From the NCBI RefSeq assembly GCF_900141845.1, contig NZ_FQZB01000006.1, positions 284,273-348,272 on the forward strand: a DNA stretch of 64,000 nucleotides. The letters run 5' to 3'. Under the pieces are notes generated by a model. It had not been told where the DNA came from. It saw nothing but the letters and a program-made list of their open reading frames with translations, and made no database searches. Positions 17,899 to 26,674 of the stretch are shown piece after piece (within the stretch, counting starts at the first letter, position 1; each line of letters begins with the position of its first letter). The stretch comes from Clostridium cavendishii DSM 21758 (lineage in GTDB: Bacteria > Bacillota > Clostridia > Clostridiales > Clostridiaceae). Both the position numbers and the translations under genes were made by a program.

Positions 17899-19908
17899 TT
17901 AAATTTTAAATTTATTAACATTTTCCGTTAATTTTTTGCTCATACTTGTTAATGAGTCTAATGAAACTGATATTTCTTCTGTTGATTTACTCATTTCTTG
18001 TGTTGATGCTGCTATTTCTTCTGAGGATGCTGATACTTCTTCTGCTATTGATGAAGCACCTTCTATCTTTCCTAATATAACATCCTTATTTTCATTCAGC
18101 ATCTCAACTGACTCATTTGCAAGGTTCATCTTTGGAGTTATCGCATCTACTGCTGCAGTTATTGTTTCAAAGGATTTTATAGCTGTATAAATATTTCCTT
18201 CTTGATTCTTTAATTCATCTTTAACAGTATCTGTTGTACCGACCATAACCCCAGTTTCTTTTGATATCTCAGATATAAGATTTGAAATATTTACAGATGA
18301 ATCTCTACTTTGTTCTGCAAGTTTTCTTATCTCATCAGCTACTACTGAAAATCCTTTTCCTGCTTCCCCTGCCCTAGCAGCTTCGATTGCTGCATTTAAA
18401 GCTAATAAATTTGTTTGTTCTGATATACTGTTTATAAGATTAGTTATTTCATTTATCTTTGTTACATTTTGTCCAACATTCTGAATTTTTACTATTAAAT
18501 CATTAAACGATTCATTAACATTTTTAACTGATTGTATAACATTTCCCATATCTTTGTTACTATTATCAGCCATAGTTTTTATATTGTTGGTATTTACATC
18601 AACTTCTTTTATTACATTAACTACACCATCTAATTTTGCACTAAATTCTTGTAGTATTCCTGTTATGTCTACTAAGTCTGATGCTTGTTCTATAGTTCCT
18701 TTTGCAACATCATTTGTTGCTACTGATATATTTTGACTTGATGAACTTAATTCTTCTGCAACTGCTGAAAGATTATCTGATTGTGCATCAATATTTGATG
18801 AACTTACTTTTATGTCATTAAGCATAACTATCACTGATTCTTTCATAACATCTAAAGCATTTGCCATTTTTCCTATTTCATCTTGTCTCTCTAATATTTC
18901 TTTTGAAGTTTCTTCAGTTAAATCGCCCTCCGCTATTGTTTTTAAATGATTCATTGATATTTTAATTGGACTAGCTATAGCCTTTGATATAAGCGAAACT
19001 ATAATAATACCTAATGCTATGAATACTATTGCAGCTATAGCAATTCCTATTTGTAAACCCTTTAACTCACTTAATATTTCAGTTGTTTCAATTGATATTG
19101 CAACTGACCATCCTGTACTTTTTACTGGTGCATAACCTACATATTTAGATTTTCCTTTATACGTATATTCGCCAACACCGGATTCTCCTGCTACCATTTT
19201 CTTTTCTATTTCAACTATTGATTTAAGTTCTGGATCTTTTTTAACATTTTCAAAATCATTATCTTGAGATAATACTAAATCTTTATTAATGTGTGCTATT
19301 GTTGTCCCTGATTTATTAATCATAAAACCTTGACCAGTAATACCAAATTTAATATTCTTAGTGTAATCGCTTAATTGATTTCCATCTTCTCCAGACATAA
19401 GTACACCGACTATTTGATTATTATATTTAATAGGAACAGAATATAAAACTATAATTTTGCCATCAGTTTTACTTATTATAGGATCTGATGCATTTGGAGT
19501 TCCCGCTATAGCTTTTTTAAAACTATCTTGTTCAGCTACACTAAATGTTGCTCCATCTGTAGAATATAAGTTACCCTTAGCATCAACAAAGCTCATTCCT
19601 AAATGCTTTCCTCTTTCATTTTCTGGAATAAGGACTGATATCTTATCTTTAATTGGAACATTTGGATCTTTTAACTTTTCATTTTCTGCTACTAATTTAA
19701 GAACTTGTAATTGAGTATTCATTCCATTTTCCACCACTTGTGAAGCTTGTTCTGCTACTGCTGGTACTGTTGTTTGCACTGTTTTAACTAATGCTTTTTT
19801 TGAAATATATGAAGCCATTAAAGATACCCCTATACATATTACAGCTATTAGTGCCACAAAGCTTACTAGAAGTTGATTTTTAATACTTTTAAATTTCAGC
19901 CTTTTCAT
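17899..19908 (-). CDS. Methyl-accepting chemotaxis protein 3
   Basis: The third paralogue. Starting at the ATG at 19908 (AAGGGAG upstream) it is 669 residues, exactly the length of the other two; an in-frame start 15 codons upstream lacks a ribosome-binding site. TM1, a divergent Cache-type sensor (FVDAKGNLYSTDGATFSVAE near residue 105), TM2, HAMP and the shared signalling domain are all visible. A catabolite-responsive-element-like sequence lies about 65 bases upstream, suggesting carbon control of this copy. Confidence 0.93.
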   Translation of the reverse strand: MKRLKFKSIKNQLLVSFVALIAVICIGVSLMASYISKKALVKTVQTTVPAVAEQASQVVENGMNTQLQVLKLVAENEKLKDPNVPIKDKISVLIPENERGKHLGMSFVDAKGNLYSTDGATFSVAEQDSFKKAIAGTPNASDPIISKTDGKIIVLYSVPIKYNNQIVGVLMSGEDGNQLSDYTKNIKFGITGQGFMINKSGTTIAHINKDLVLSQDNDFENVKKDPELKSIVEIEKKMVAGESGVGEYTYKGKSKYVGYAPVKSTGWSVAISIETTEILSELKGLQIGIAIAAIVFIALGIIIVSLISKAIASPIKISMNHLKTIAEGDLTEETSKEILERQDEIGKMANALDVMKESVIVMLNDIKVSSSNIDAQSDNLSAVAEELSSSSQNISVATNDVAKGTIEQASDLVDITGILQEFSAKLDGVVNVIKEVDVNTNNIKTMADNSNKDMGNVIQSVKNVNESFNDLIVKIQNVGQNVTKINEITNLINSISEQTNLLALNAAIEAARAGEAGKGFSVVADEIRKLAEQSRDSSVNISNLISEISKETGVMVGTTDTVKDELKNQEGNIYTAIKSFETITAAVDAITPKMNLANESVEMLNENKDVILGKIEGASSIAEEVSASSEEIAASTQEMSKSTEEISVSLDSLTSMSKKLTENVNKFKI

Positions 19909-19969
19909 TTTTATCTCCCTTATTTTTATTAATTTATTTCTTATTTCTCCCAAAGCTTATATATTTTTA

Positions 19970-19985
19970 TGCGAAAGCGCTTACT
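19970..19985 (-). promoter_or_regulatory. Candidate CcpA cre site upstream of chemoreceptor 3
   Basis: AGTAAGCGCTTTCGCA (minus strand) matches the catabolite responsive element consensus TGWAANCGNTNNCA at most positions, with a central AAGCGCTT. It sits about 65 bases before the start codon. Confidence 0.45.
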
Positions 19986-20117
19986 TTAGATAAAATTTAT
20001 AGCATAACTCCTTTCGTATATTGTATGAAAATTTTAGATACTCATAAATTTATTATAGTGTTTATATTTTCGAATTTTTTTTATTATACTTAATATTTAA
20101 ATAAATTTATAATAATC

Positions 20118-20241
20118 TTCATTAGGATCTGATACATTATTTACTCCTACTAACGCTTTTTTTTAATTATCTTGTGCTACTGTTGGTGGTAACGTAGTTT
20201 TCACAGTATTAACTAAAGTATTTTTGGGAATGTATCATAAA
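20118..20241 (-). pseudogene. Relic of a fourth chemoreceptor gene
   Basis: On the minus strand one stretch reads TLVNTVKTTLPPTVAQDN then a stop, matching the end of TM1 and start of the sensor of chemoreceptor 1 (SLVATVKTTLP). After a few bases it continues KKALVGVNNVSDPN, matching KKALSGTSNVSDPI about 90 residues further along the intact protein. So it is an internally deleted, out-of-frame fragment without the HAMP or signalling domains. Confidence 0.75.
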
Positions 20242-20259
20242 ACCTTTCCTATATAATTT

Positions 20260-20316
20260 AATAGCCATTAAGTTAAGGACTACTAAGATTTACACTTAAC
20301 TTAATGGCTATTTTTG
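20260..20316 (+). terminator. Orphan terminator-like hairpin
   Basis: Perfect 18-bp stem AATAGCCATTAAGTTAAG / CTTAACTTAATGGCTATT with a 17-base loop, followed by T residues on the plus strand. No plus-strand gene precedes it. It may be left from the decayed locus, or it may end an unrecognised transcript. Confidence 0.5.
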
Positions 20317-20500
20317 TAATCAATTAAAAATTCTAATTATAAATATAGTTTCATAACATATTATTAATTTTTAACCTTATATAATTAAAAAATAAAATTT
20401 AGCAATTATATTTTTTTTAATGATTTTTTTCTTTCCTTAATGTAAATATACATTTTTCTATTTTCTCAAATTTTAAAGCTTAAATTTATATTATTTAAGC

Positions 20501-22237
20501 TTAATTATTTATAACTTTTATAGCCTGTTCTACTAATTCATCCCTACCTTCCTTAATTCCCCTTATTGTTGGTTTAACTTTAATATCAGGCTTTATTCCT
20601 ATTCTTTGGGTTTGTCCTCCATCAGGATAATATACTCCCCCTCCACTTATTGATAAACTCATTCCTCCAGGTAAAAAAATACTAGTCACATCTCCATCAG
20701 CTCCTATGGAGTCACTACCTATAATTACTGAATTAGGAGCACATCTTAATGCCATAGCCGTAAATTCAGATTGACTTATACTATTCCCATTAAGTAGTAT
20801 TGTAACTTTTCCTTTATAATAATCTGGATTATCTTTACCAACTTTAAAATCTACACTCTTAAATGTACCTGGTGATTTATAACCTGTCTTTGTATATTTA
20901 CAAAAAGTGCTTTCCTTAGGAAGAAGATATTCCCCTAAACTATAAACTATGAAATCTGATGGATAATATCTCAAATCTACTATTAACCCTTTTGTATCTT
21001 TAAATTTTTTCATAATATCATGTATTTCATCTTCTTCTAATGCTCCAGGGCAAATATATCCTATATTATTATTAATAAATTTATGGGATTTTTCTTGTAT
21101 TTCATAAATTTTTTGAACATCATCTATGCATTTAACTTTATCTATAAATGTTCTATCTCCTCTTTTTATCTCTATTTGCATTTCTTCATTATTACTTCTC
21201 AGTAAGAATCTATTTAACTTAAAATACTTGGTCTTTTCATTAGAAAAACTTATATACTTCTCTTTTTCTTTTATCAATTTAAATACATCTTTATTATCAA
21301 CCATCGATATTATATCCCCTGGTTTTATTTGCATTTTATCCTCATACCCTTTAATTATACTTGTTACAACTAATTTACCTTGTACAAAATCAAACTTTAG
21401 TGGCGCATAATATCTTCCAAAGTAATTATTTATAGCACCGTCCATATCTTCAACATAGGTATGGGAATCGTGTATGCACTTTCCTAATTCCAAAACTGTA
21501 AGCTTATAAGATAATTGATCTTTACATTCTATAAACTTAGGTATGAATTTTTTTAATACTTTATCCCAATCCTTATCAACCAAATTTTTATAAGGATAAA
21601 AATATTCTACAATGTTCCAACATCTAAATAAACTTAAAAGTTTATATCCGTCATCACTATAACTCATATTTTCATAAAGTTGTTCATGTCCAAAAGTTGC
21701 TATACCTATTTGTGAAAACCAAACATAGTTATGCCAATTATAACTTCTATCAGCTCTACTTATCTTAACTAATAAATTGCTTAGTTGATCCCCTAAATCC
21801 TTATTATTCTTTATCCAATCTATATCTGCTTTTAGCAAAACATTTTCTTCTGATAAATTAGTATTTTGTGATATTTTCACTTCTCCTAACTTATTTATCC
21901 ATTCATAAATATTATTATTCAGCTCTTTATCATTTTTAGCATTTAAAACTTTTGGTAACTCTCTAAAAAGTTCATAATCCCAATTTACTTCTCCACTTGC
22001 TATTTTAGGGTGATAATATTTCACAAATCCCCAAACCTTACAAAGCTTATATAGATTTTTTGTTTCCCTATTATCTAACTTCTCAATTTTTATATTTGAT
22101 CCATTATCAAATTCCTTATCTTCTGCAAAAACATTTACTTTAGGGATAGATACTAGTAAGAATATTATAGTCATCATGAATATTAAAATCTTTTGTTTAT
22201 TATATAATTTTAATCTACTGATTGAATTAACTTCCAT
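20501..22237 (-). CDS. S41 family peptidase (C-terminal processing protease-like), secreted or membrane-anchored
   Basis: A 578-residue protein with a hydrophobic N-terminal segment (about residues 17-38) that ends in VFAEDK, a signal peptide or anchor. A helical region of about 200 residues follows (KVWGFVKYYHPKIASGEVNW is typical of this S41 subgroup). Then comes a PDZ-like part (IKPGDIISMVDN near residue 300) and the S41 catalytic domain (VTILLNGNSISQSEFTAMAL near residue 490, with GSDSIGADGDV). The serine in NSISQSE is the likely nucleophile. The protein ends with the family motif GIKPDIKVKPT. It stands alone, so its substrates are unknown. A GGGGGAGGA element precedes the ATG. Confidence 0.85.
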   Translation of the reverse strand: MEVNSISRLKLYNKQKILIFMMTIIFLLVSIPKVNVFAEDKEFDNGSNIKIEKLDNRETKNLYKLCKVWGFVKYYHPKIASGEVNWDYELFRELPKVLNAKNDKELNNNIYEWINKLGEVKISQNTNLSEENVLLKADIDWIKNNKDLGDQLSNLLVKISRADRSYNWHNYVWFSQIGIATFGHEQLYENMSYSDDGYKLLSLFRCWNIVEYFYPYKNLVDKDWDKVLKKFIPKFIECKDQLSYKLTVLELGKCIHDSHTYVEDMDGAINNYFGRYYAPLKFDFVQGKLVVTSIIKGYEDKMQIKPGDIISMVDNKDVFKLIKEKEKYISFSNEKTKYFKLNRFLLRSNNEEMQIEIKRGDRTFIDKVKCIDDVQKIYEIQEKSHKFINNNIGYICPGALEEDEIHDIMKKFKDTKGLIVDLRYYPSDFIVYSLGEYLLPKESTFCKYTKTGYKSPGTFKSVDFKVGKDNPDYYKGKVTILLNGNSISQSEFTAMALRCAPNSVIIGSDSIGADGDVTSIFLPGGMSLSISGGGVYYPDGGQTQRIGIKPDIKVKPTIRGIKEGRDELVEQAIKVINN

Positions 22238-22360
22238 TTTATCCTCCCCCTTTTAATAAAAATTAAAGATATCCTTTACATAATCTTACTACTTTAATTT
22301 ACCATTTTCAATATCTATGCATATTTACATTATTCTTACATTTTTTTTGATTTTAACCAT

Positions 22361-22391
22361 AAAAAGAGCACTAGAAAAAATCTAGTGCTTA
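22361..22391 (-). terminator. Terminator of prfB
   Basis: Stem AGCACTAGA / TCTAGTGCT with T runs on the minus strand, directly after the prfB stop. Confidence 0.8.
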
Positions 22392-22395
22392 TTTT

Positions 22396-23500
22396 TTACT
22401 TACTATCACTATTTAAATATGCTGTTATAAACTCATCTATTTCTCCGTCCATAACCCCTGATACATTTGCTGTTTCAACTCCAGTTCTATGATCCTTCAC
22501 CATAGAATAAGGATGAAATACATAACTTCTTATCTGGCTTCCCCAACCCATATCCTTAAGCTCTCCTGTAAGATCTTCTATTTTTTCTTTATGAGCTCTT
22601 TCCTTAAGTTCTACAAGCTTTGATTTTAACATCTTCATAGCAGTCTCTTTGTTTGAAAGCTGACTTCTTTCATTTTGACATTGAACTACTATTCCTGTAG
22701 GTAAATGTGTTATTCTTACTGCTGAGTCTGTTGTATTTACGTGCTGTCCACCTGAACCACTAGACCTATAAGTATCTATTCTTAAATCCACTGGATTTAT
22801 TTCTATATCCTGATTTTCTGTAAGCTCTGGTACAACTTCAACTGATGCAAAAGAAGTTTGTCTTTTACCATTTGCATTAAATGGTGATATTCTAACAAGT
22901 CTATGAATTCCCTTTTCAGCCTTTAAATAACCATATGCAAATTCCCCTGCTACCTTTAAGGTCACACTTTTAACTCCAGCTTCATCACCTGGTAAATAAT
23001 CCAAAGTTTCTAACTTATACCCTTTTTTCTCACACCATCGTGTGTACATTCTAAGTAGCATTCCAGTCCAATCATTCGCATCATCTCCACCTACTCCTGT
23101 ATGTAGAGTAAGTATAGCTGTATTTGTATCATACTCACCTGAAAGCATTATTTCTATCCTAAAAGCTTCTATTAATTTTTCAGCTTCCTTAATTTCACTT
23201 ATTATTTCTGAGACTGTTTCTTTATCATCCTCTTCCATAAGCTCTTTTAATACCTCTACATCATCAAGCTTAGTTACTAAGGAATTATATCTCTCTATTT
23301 TGTCTTTTAACCTTTTGGCTTCTTGGGTTATCTCTTGTGCCTTATTTATATCATCCCAAAAGCCATTTTCCTGCATATTTAATTCTAGTTCTTGAAGCTT
23401 TTTACTAAGACTTGCTAAGTCAAAGTGAAGCCCCCATTTCCTTTAATATATTTCTTAATCCTGCTAATTTCGAAAGCTGATTTTCTAGCTCCATTATCAT
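22396..23500 (-). CDS. prfB: Peptide chain release factor 2, expressed by programmed +1 frameshift
   Basis: RF2 recognises UGA and UAA stop codons. The main frame contains the GGQ motif (YRSSGSGGQHVNTTDSAVR) needed for peptide release and the stop-recognition region around RISPFNANGKRQTSF. The gene begins in another frame at the ATG at 23498-23500 (or 23492-23494), with AGAGGTGAG upstream. That frame encodes about 26 codons ending in CTT TGA C; a +1 shift at the TGA (23420-23422) gives LDLASLSKKLQ and continues in the long frame. Read this way the protein is about 367 residues, the normal length. The coordinates span both frames. Confidence 0.93.
23416..23436 (-). promoter_or_regulatory. prfB programmed +1 frameshift site
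   Basis: The minus strand reads GGGGG, five bases, then CTT TGA C. The internal Shine-Dalgarno-like G run, the slippery CTT and the in-frame TGA followed by C are the conserved autoregulatory elements of RF2: low RF2 favours slipping past the UGA. Confidence 0.9.
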
Positions 23501-23583
23501 ATATTATCTCACCTCTATCGCGTTAAATAAATATCTAGATAAGTATAGCACTTTTTAATAATAGTATAAATATTTATTTAAAA

Positions 23584-23622
23584 AATAAACTCAAAATGCT
23601 TATATGCATTTTGAGTTTTATT
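23584..23622 (-). terminator. Terminator of pyrE
   Basis: Stem AATAAACTCAAAATGC / GCATTTTGAGTTTTATT followed on the minus strand by a T run. About 100 bases beyond the pyrE stop; the hairpin could act in both directions. Confidence 0.7.
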
Positions 23623-23718
23623 TCAAAATTGAAAGTTCAATTATCACTCAACTCTCAACTTTTAATTATCTACTATCTTTCAATCAACTGTCCATTATCA
23701 ATTACCTATTATAATTCA

Positions 23719-24393
23719 CTATTTAACCCCATATATTTCATAATAAGCTTCAATCTTAGCTTTCATCTCATCATCTATTAACACTTGTCCATTTACTTCT
23801 CTATTATATAAATACTCAAGTACTTCTTTCATAGTTACTATAGCTGATGTTTTAAAACCATACTTTTCATTTATTTCACAAAGAGCCGTCTTCTCACCAG
23901 TTCCTCTTTCCATTCTATCTACTGATATTATAAGACCTACTACTTCTAAATCACCTTGTTCCTTTAATATAGGCATTGTCTCACCTATTGATGTTCCAGC
24001 TGTTGTCACATCTTCTATTATAAGAACCCTATCCCCTGTTTTAAGTTTACTTCCAAGAAGTATTCCCTTATCGCCATGATCTTTTATTTCTTTTCTATTA
24101 GAACAGTACTCAACCTCTATACCATATTTACTACTTAACGCCATTACTGTAGTTACACTTAAAGGTATTCCTTTATATGCTGGTCCAAATAAAACATTAA
24201 AATCCCCACCGAAGTTCTCCTTTATTGCTTCAGCATAAAATTCACCAAGTCTTCTTAACTGACTTCCTGTTTTATAATTACCTGTGTTCACAAAAAAAGG
24301 AGTGTTCCTACCACTTTTAGTAACAAAGTCACCAAATGTAAGTACGCTACACTCCACCATAAATTCAATAAAGTCTTTTTTGTATTGTTTCAT
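23719..24393 (-). CDS. pyrE: Orotate phosphoribosyltransferase
   Basis: A 224-residue type I phosphoribosyltransferase. The PRPP-binding signature RVLIIEDVTTAGTSIGE lies near residue 118, and the N-terminal FGDFVTKSGRNTPFFVNTGN and GPAYKGIPLS loops match PyrE. It converts orotate and PRPP to orotidine 5'-monophosphate in pyrimidine synthesis. The gene stands alone here; no other pyr gene is nearby. GGAGGGCGG precedes the ATG. Confidence 0.95.
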   Translation of the reverse strand: MKQYKKDFIEFMVECSVLTFGDFVTKSGRNTPFFVNTGNYKTGSQLRRLGEFYAEAIKENFGGDFNVLFGPAYKGIPLSVTTVMALSSKYGIEVEYCSNRKEIKDHGDKGILLGSKLKTGDRVLIIEDVTTAGTSIGETMPILKEQGDLEVVGLIISVDRMERGTGEKTALCEINEKYGFKTSAIVTMKEVLEYLYNREVNGQVLIDDEMKAKIEAYYEIYGVK

Positions 24394-24792
24394 AACTGTC
24401 CGCCCTCCAATTATAATTAACTAAAAATCCCTTTGATTTTTAAATATTATATACTATATTCTTGAAAATGTATATAATAAATTATTTTTTTAGTTTTTAT
24501 ATTATACTATTTAAAAATATAATTTTAAAATTTTACTCATCCCTAATATGATAGAGCATAAAATTTCATATAATTCTATTAAAAATCTCCTAATATCTAA
24601 TATTTAATGTTAATTAATATTCATTATCAGATATTTTGTATTAGAATAAGAAAACATTAATATTAACTAATATATTTAATTTAAATTAACTTTTTTGACT
24701 ATATTTAAAGTTTGTGTTTTTTTATCTTATAATAAATAATTTAATTATAGTTTTTTAACTTTTAAATGAACATCGTTCAGAGGAGGATTAAT
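24394..24792. other. Intergenic region upstream of the ABC exporter operon
   Basis: 399 very AT-rich bases between divergent pyrE and the exporter operon. Apart from the palindrome at 24767-24779 and the ribosome-binding site I see no gene, structured RNA or convincing promoter pair. Confidence 0.5.
24767..24779. promoter_or_regulatory. Inverted repeat TGAACatcGTTCA before the exporter operon
   Basis: TGAAC and GTTCA flank three bases immediately upstream of the AGGAGGA ribosome-binding site. Short TGAAC/GTTCA palindromes are typical TetR-family operators, but no TetR gene is in the window. Confidence 0.4.
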
Positions 24793-25539
24793 ATGTTAGT
24801 TCAGATTAATAATTTAGTAAAAGAATATAAAGATTTTAAAGCTGTTGACCTTGATGTTTTAGAAATTAAAGAAGGAGAGGTATTTGGTTTTTTAGGTCCT
24901 AATGGTGCTGGTAAAACTACTACCATTAGCATACTTAGCGGTTTATATACTAAGTTTAATGGTTCAGTAAGTATTTTTAACAAAGACATACGAAAATATT
25001 CTTTTGATATAAAAAAGGATATGGGTGTAGTTCCTCAAGACTTAGCACTTTTAGAGGATCTTACTGCTGAAGAAAATGTTACTTTCTTTGCTAAACTTTA
25101 TGGATTAAAAGGAGCAAAACTTAAGGAAGCTGTTAAAGAAACTTTAGAGTTTGTCGGGCTTTGGGATAGAAGAAAAGATTTTCCTAATAAGTTCTCTGGT
25201 GGTATGAAAAGAAGACTTAATATAGCTTGTGCTATTGTTCATAAACCTAGACTTATAATCTTTGATGAGCCAACTGTAGGTATAGACCCACAATCAAGAA
25301 ATAATATTTTAGATACTATTAAAGAATTAAATAAACAAGGCTCAACCATTATATATACTTCTCACTACATGGAAGAAGTTGAAGCTATTTGTACTGATAT
25401 CTGTATAATGGATCATGGTAAAGTTATAGCTAAGGGAAGTAAAGATGAAGTAAAAGCTTTAGTTCCAAAAGAAAATGGTGAAAAGGCTACACTTGAAGAA
25501 GTGTTTTTACATTTAACAGGTAGAACACTTAGAGATTAA
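24793..25539 (+). CDS. ABC exporter ATP-binding protein
   Basis: A 248-residue ATPase of the ABC-2 (DrrA/CcmA-like) type. Walker A is GFLGPNGAGKTTT, the signature is NKFSGGMKRRLNIACA, and Walker B is LIIFDEPTVGIDPQS with a following H-loop TSHYMEEVE. The start is the ATG at 24793 just after AGAGGAGGA; an upstream in-frame ATG lies before the ribosome-binding site. It powers the two permeases encoded directly downstream. The likely role is drug, antibiotic or lipid export; substrate unknown. Confidence 0.92.
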   Translation: MLVQINNLVKEYKDFKAVDLDVLEIKEGEVFGFLGPNGAGKTTTISILSGLYTKFNGSVSIFNKDIRKYSFDIKKDMGVVPQDLALLEDLTAEENVTFFAKLYGLKGAKLKEAVKETLEFVGLWDRRKDFPNKFSGGMKRRLNIACAIVHKPRLIIFDEPTVGIDPQSRNNILDTIKELNKQGSTIIYTSHYMEEVEAICTDICIMDHGKVIAKGSKDEVKALVPKENGEKATLEEVFLHLTGRTLRD

Positions 25540-25555
25540 TAAAGGAGTTGATTTT

Positions 25556-26674
25556 ATGAATTTTTTTACCATAGCTCGGTATAGAATTTTGCAATATTTA
25601 AGGGATAAGCAGTCTTTAATATCTATGCTTTTAATTCCTATAATCTTAATTTTAATACTTGGTAACGCGCTAAAAAATAGTTCTGATTTCTCAGCTCGTA
25701 AAATAGATAAGATTAATGTTATTTATCTTAATAGAGGAGAAGGTAAAAACAGAGATAATTTTAATAACTTCATTAAAGCAGATTATTTAAATAATATTAT
25801 AAATCCAACTGAAATAAGCAACTTTGATGAAGGTAAGGATTTAATATTAAAAAGAAAATACGATGCTTTTATAATATATGATGAAAATATAACTGGAAAG
25901 CTTCAAGTAGTTGGTAGTGATTACAATGCTCTTGGAGTATCTATAGTACAAAATATAGCTGATAGCTATGCTTCTACTGGTAATACTTTTGAAGCTCTTC
26001 AAAAGATTAAAGCAAGAGATTTTAATTTTAGTAAAACTTCTAATATTTCTGATAATCCTGTAGCTGTTTCAGGCAAAAAGCCTGCCGCTGTTGATTATTA
26101 TTCTATAACTATGCTTGTTATGATTATTTTATTTGGATCAATTTATGCAAACTTTGCTATAGATATAGATTATTATAGTGTAGTTGGTGGAAGAATGAAA
26201 ACAGCTCCTGTGAAGCTTTGGGAGATATTTGTTGGTGAAGGTATAGGCTCCTTATTTACTCTTATGTGGCAAGCAATTATTCTTCTATTAGTATCACGTT
26301 TTGCATTTAATGTTAACTTCGGAGATTCAATTTTCGTACTGCTATTAACAGTTTTTTCATTAGCAATTATGTCTACTATGCTTGGAATATTAGCTTGTAT
26401 GGCAACAAAAAAAGGTATGTCTGGACTTATTTTCTTAAATATATTAGTCCCTATATTAACTTTCTTAGGTGGTGGGTTTGTTAAAGTGAACTTTACAGGT
26501 TTTTTAGGAACGCTATCCCGTTTGACACCTAACTATTTAGCTCAAAATGCTATATTTAAAAACATTTATGGTGGCTCTACTAGTGAAATATATCTAAGTA
26601 TTTTAGGGCTTTGGATTTTTACTTTCATATTCTTTATAGGAGCTAAAATCGTTGGAAGGAGGGATATAATATGA
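25556..26674 (+). CDS. ABC-2 type exporter permease (first)
   Basis: A 372-residue membrane protein: one N-terminal helix (about residues 20-38), a large extracytoplasmic domain of about 140 residues, then five C-terminal helices (from about 180). This is the YhgE/ABC-2 permease topology (TMs near 180, 225, 260, 295 and 345). It begins 16 bases after the ATPase and overlaps the next permease by four bases (ATGA), so all three are translationally coupled. The pair of permeases forms a heterodimer with the ATPase. Confidence 0.9.
   Translation: MNFFTIARYRILQYLRDKQSLISMLLIPIILILILGNALKNSSDFSARKIDKINVIYLNRGEGKNRDNFNNFIKADYLNNIINPTEISNFDEGKDLILKRKYDAFIIYDENITGKLQVVGSDYNALGVSIVQNIADSYASTGNTFEALQKIKARDFNFSKTSNISDNPVAVSGKKPAAVDYYSITMLVMIILFGSIYANFAIDIDYYSVVGGRMKTAPVKLWEIFVGEGIGSLFTLMWQAIILLLVSRFAFNVNFGDSIFVLLLTVFSLAIMSTMLGILACMATKKGMSGLIFLNILVPILTFLGGGFVKVNFTGFLGTLSRLTPNYLAQNAIFKNIYGGSTSEIYLSILGLWIFTFIFFIGAKIVGRRDII

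Larger units (their letters stand above)
19909..20500. other. Intergenic region with regulatory site, gene relic and orphan hairpin
   Basis: 592 bases between chemoreceptor 3 and the S41 peptidase gene. It holds a cre-like site, a decayed chemoreceptor fragment and a long hairpin, each listed separately. The remainder is AT-rich with no supported gene. Confidence 0.6.

Noticed and set aside
23621..23718. Repetitive-looking CAACT/ATTATC-rich stretch beyond pyrE
   Set aside because: Only loose low-complexity similarity between units; no regular period, no CRISPR-like repeat-spacer structure.
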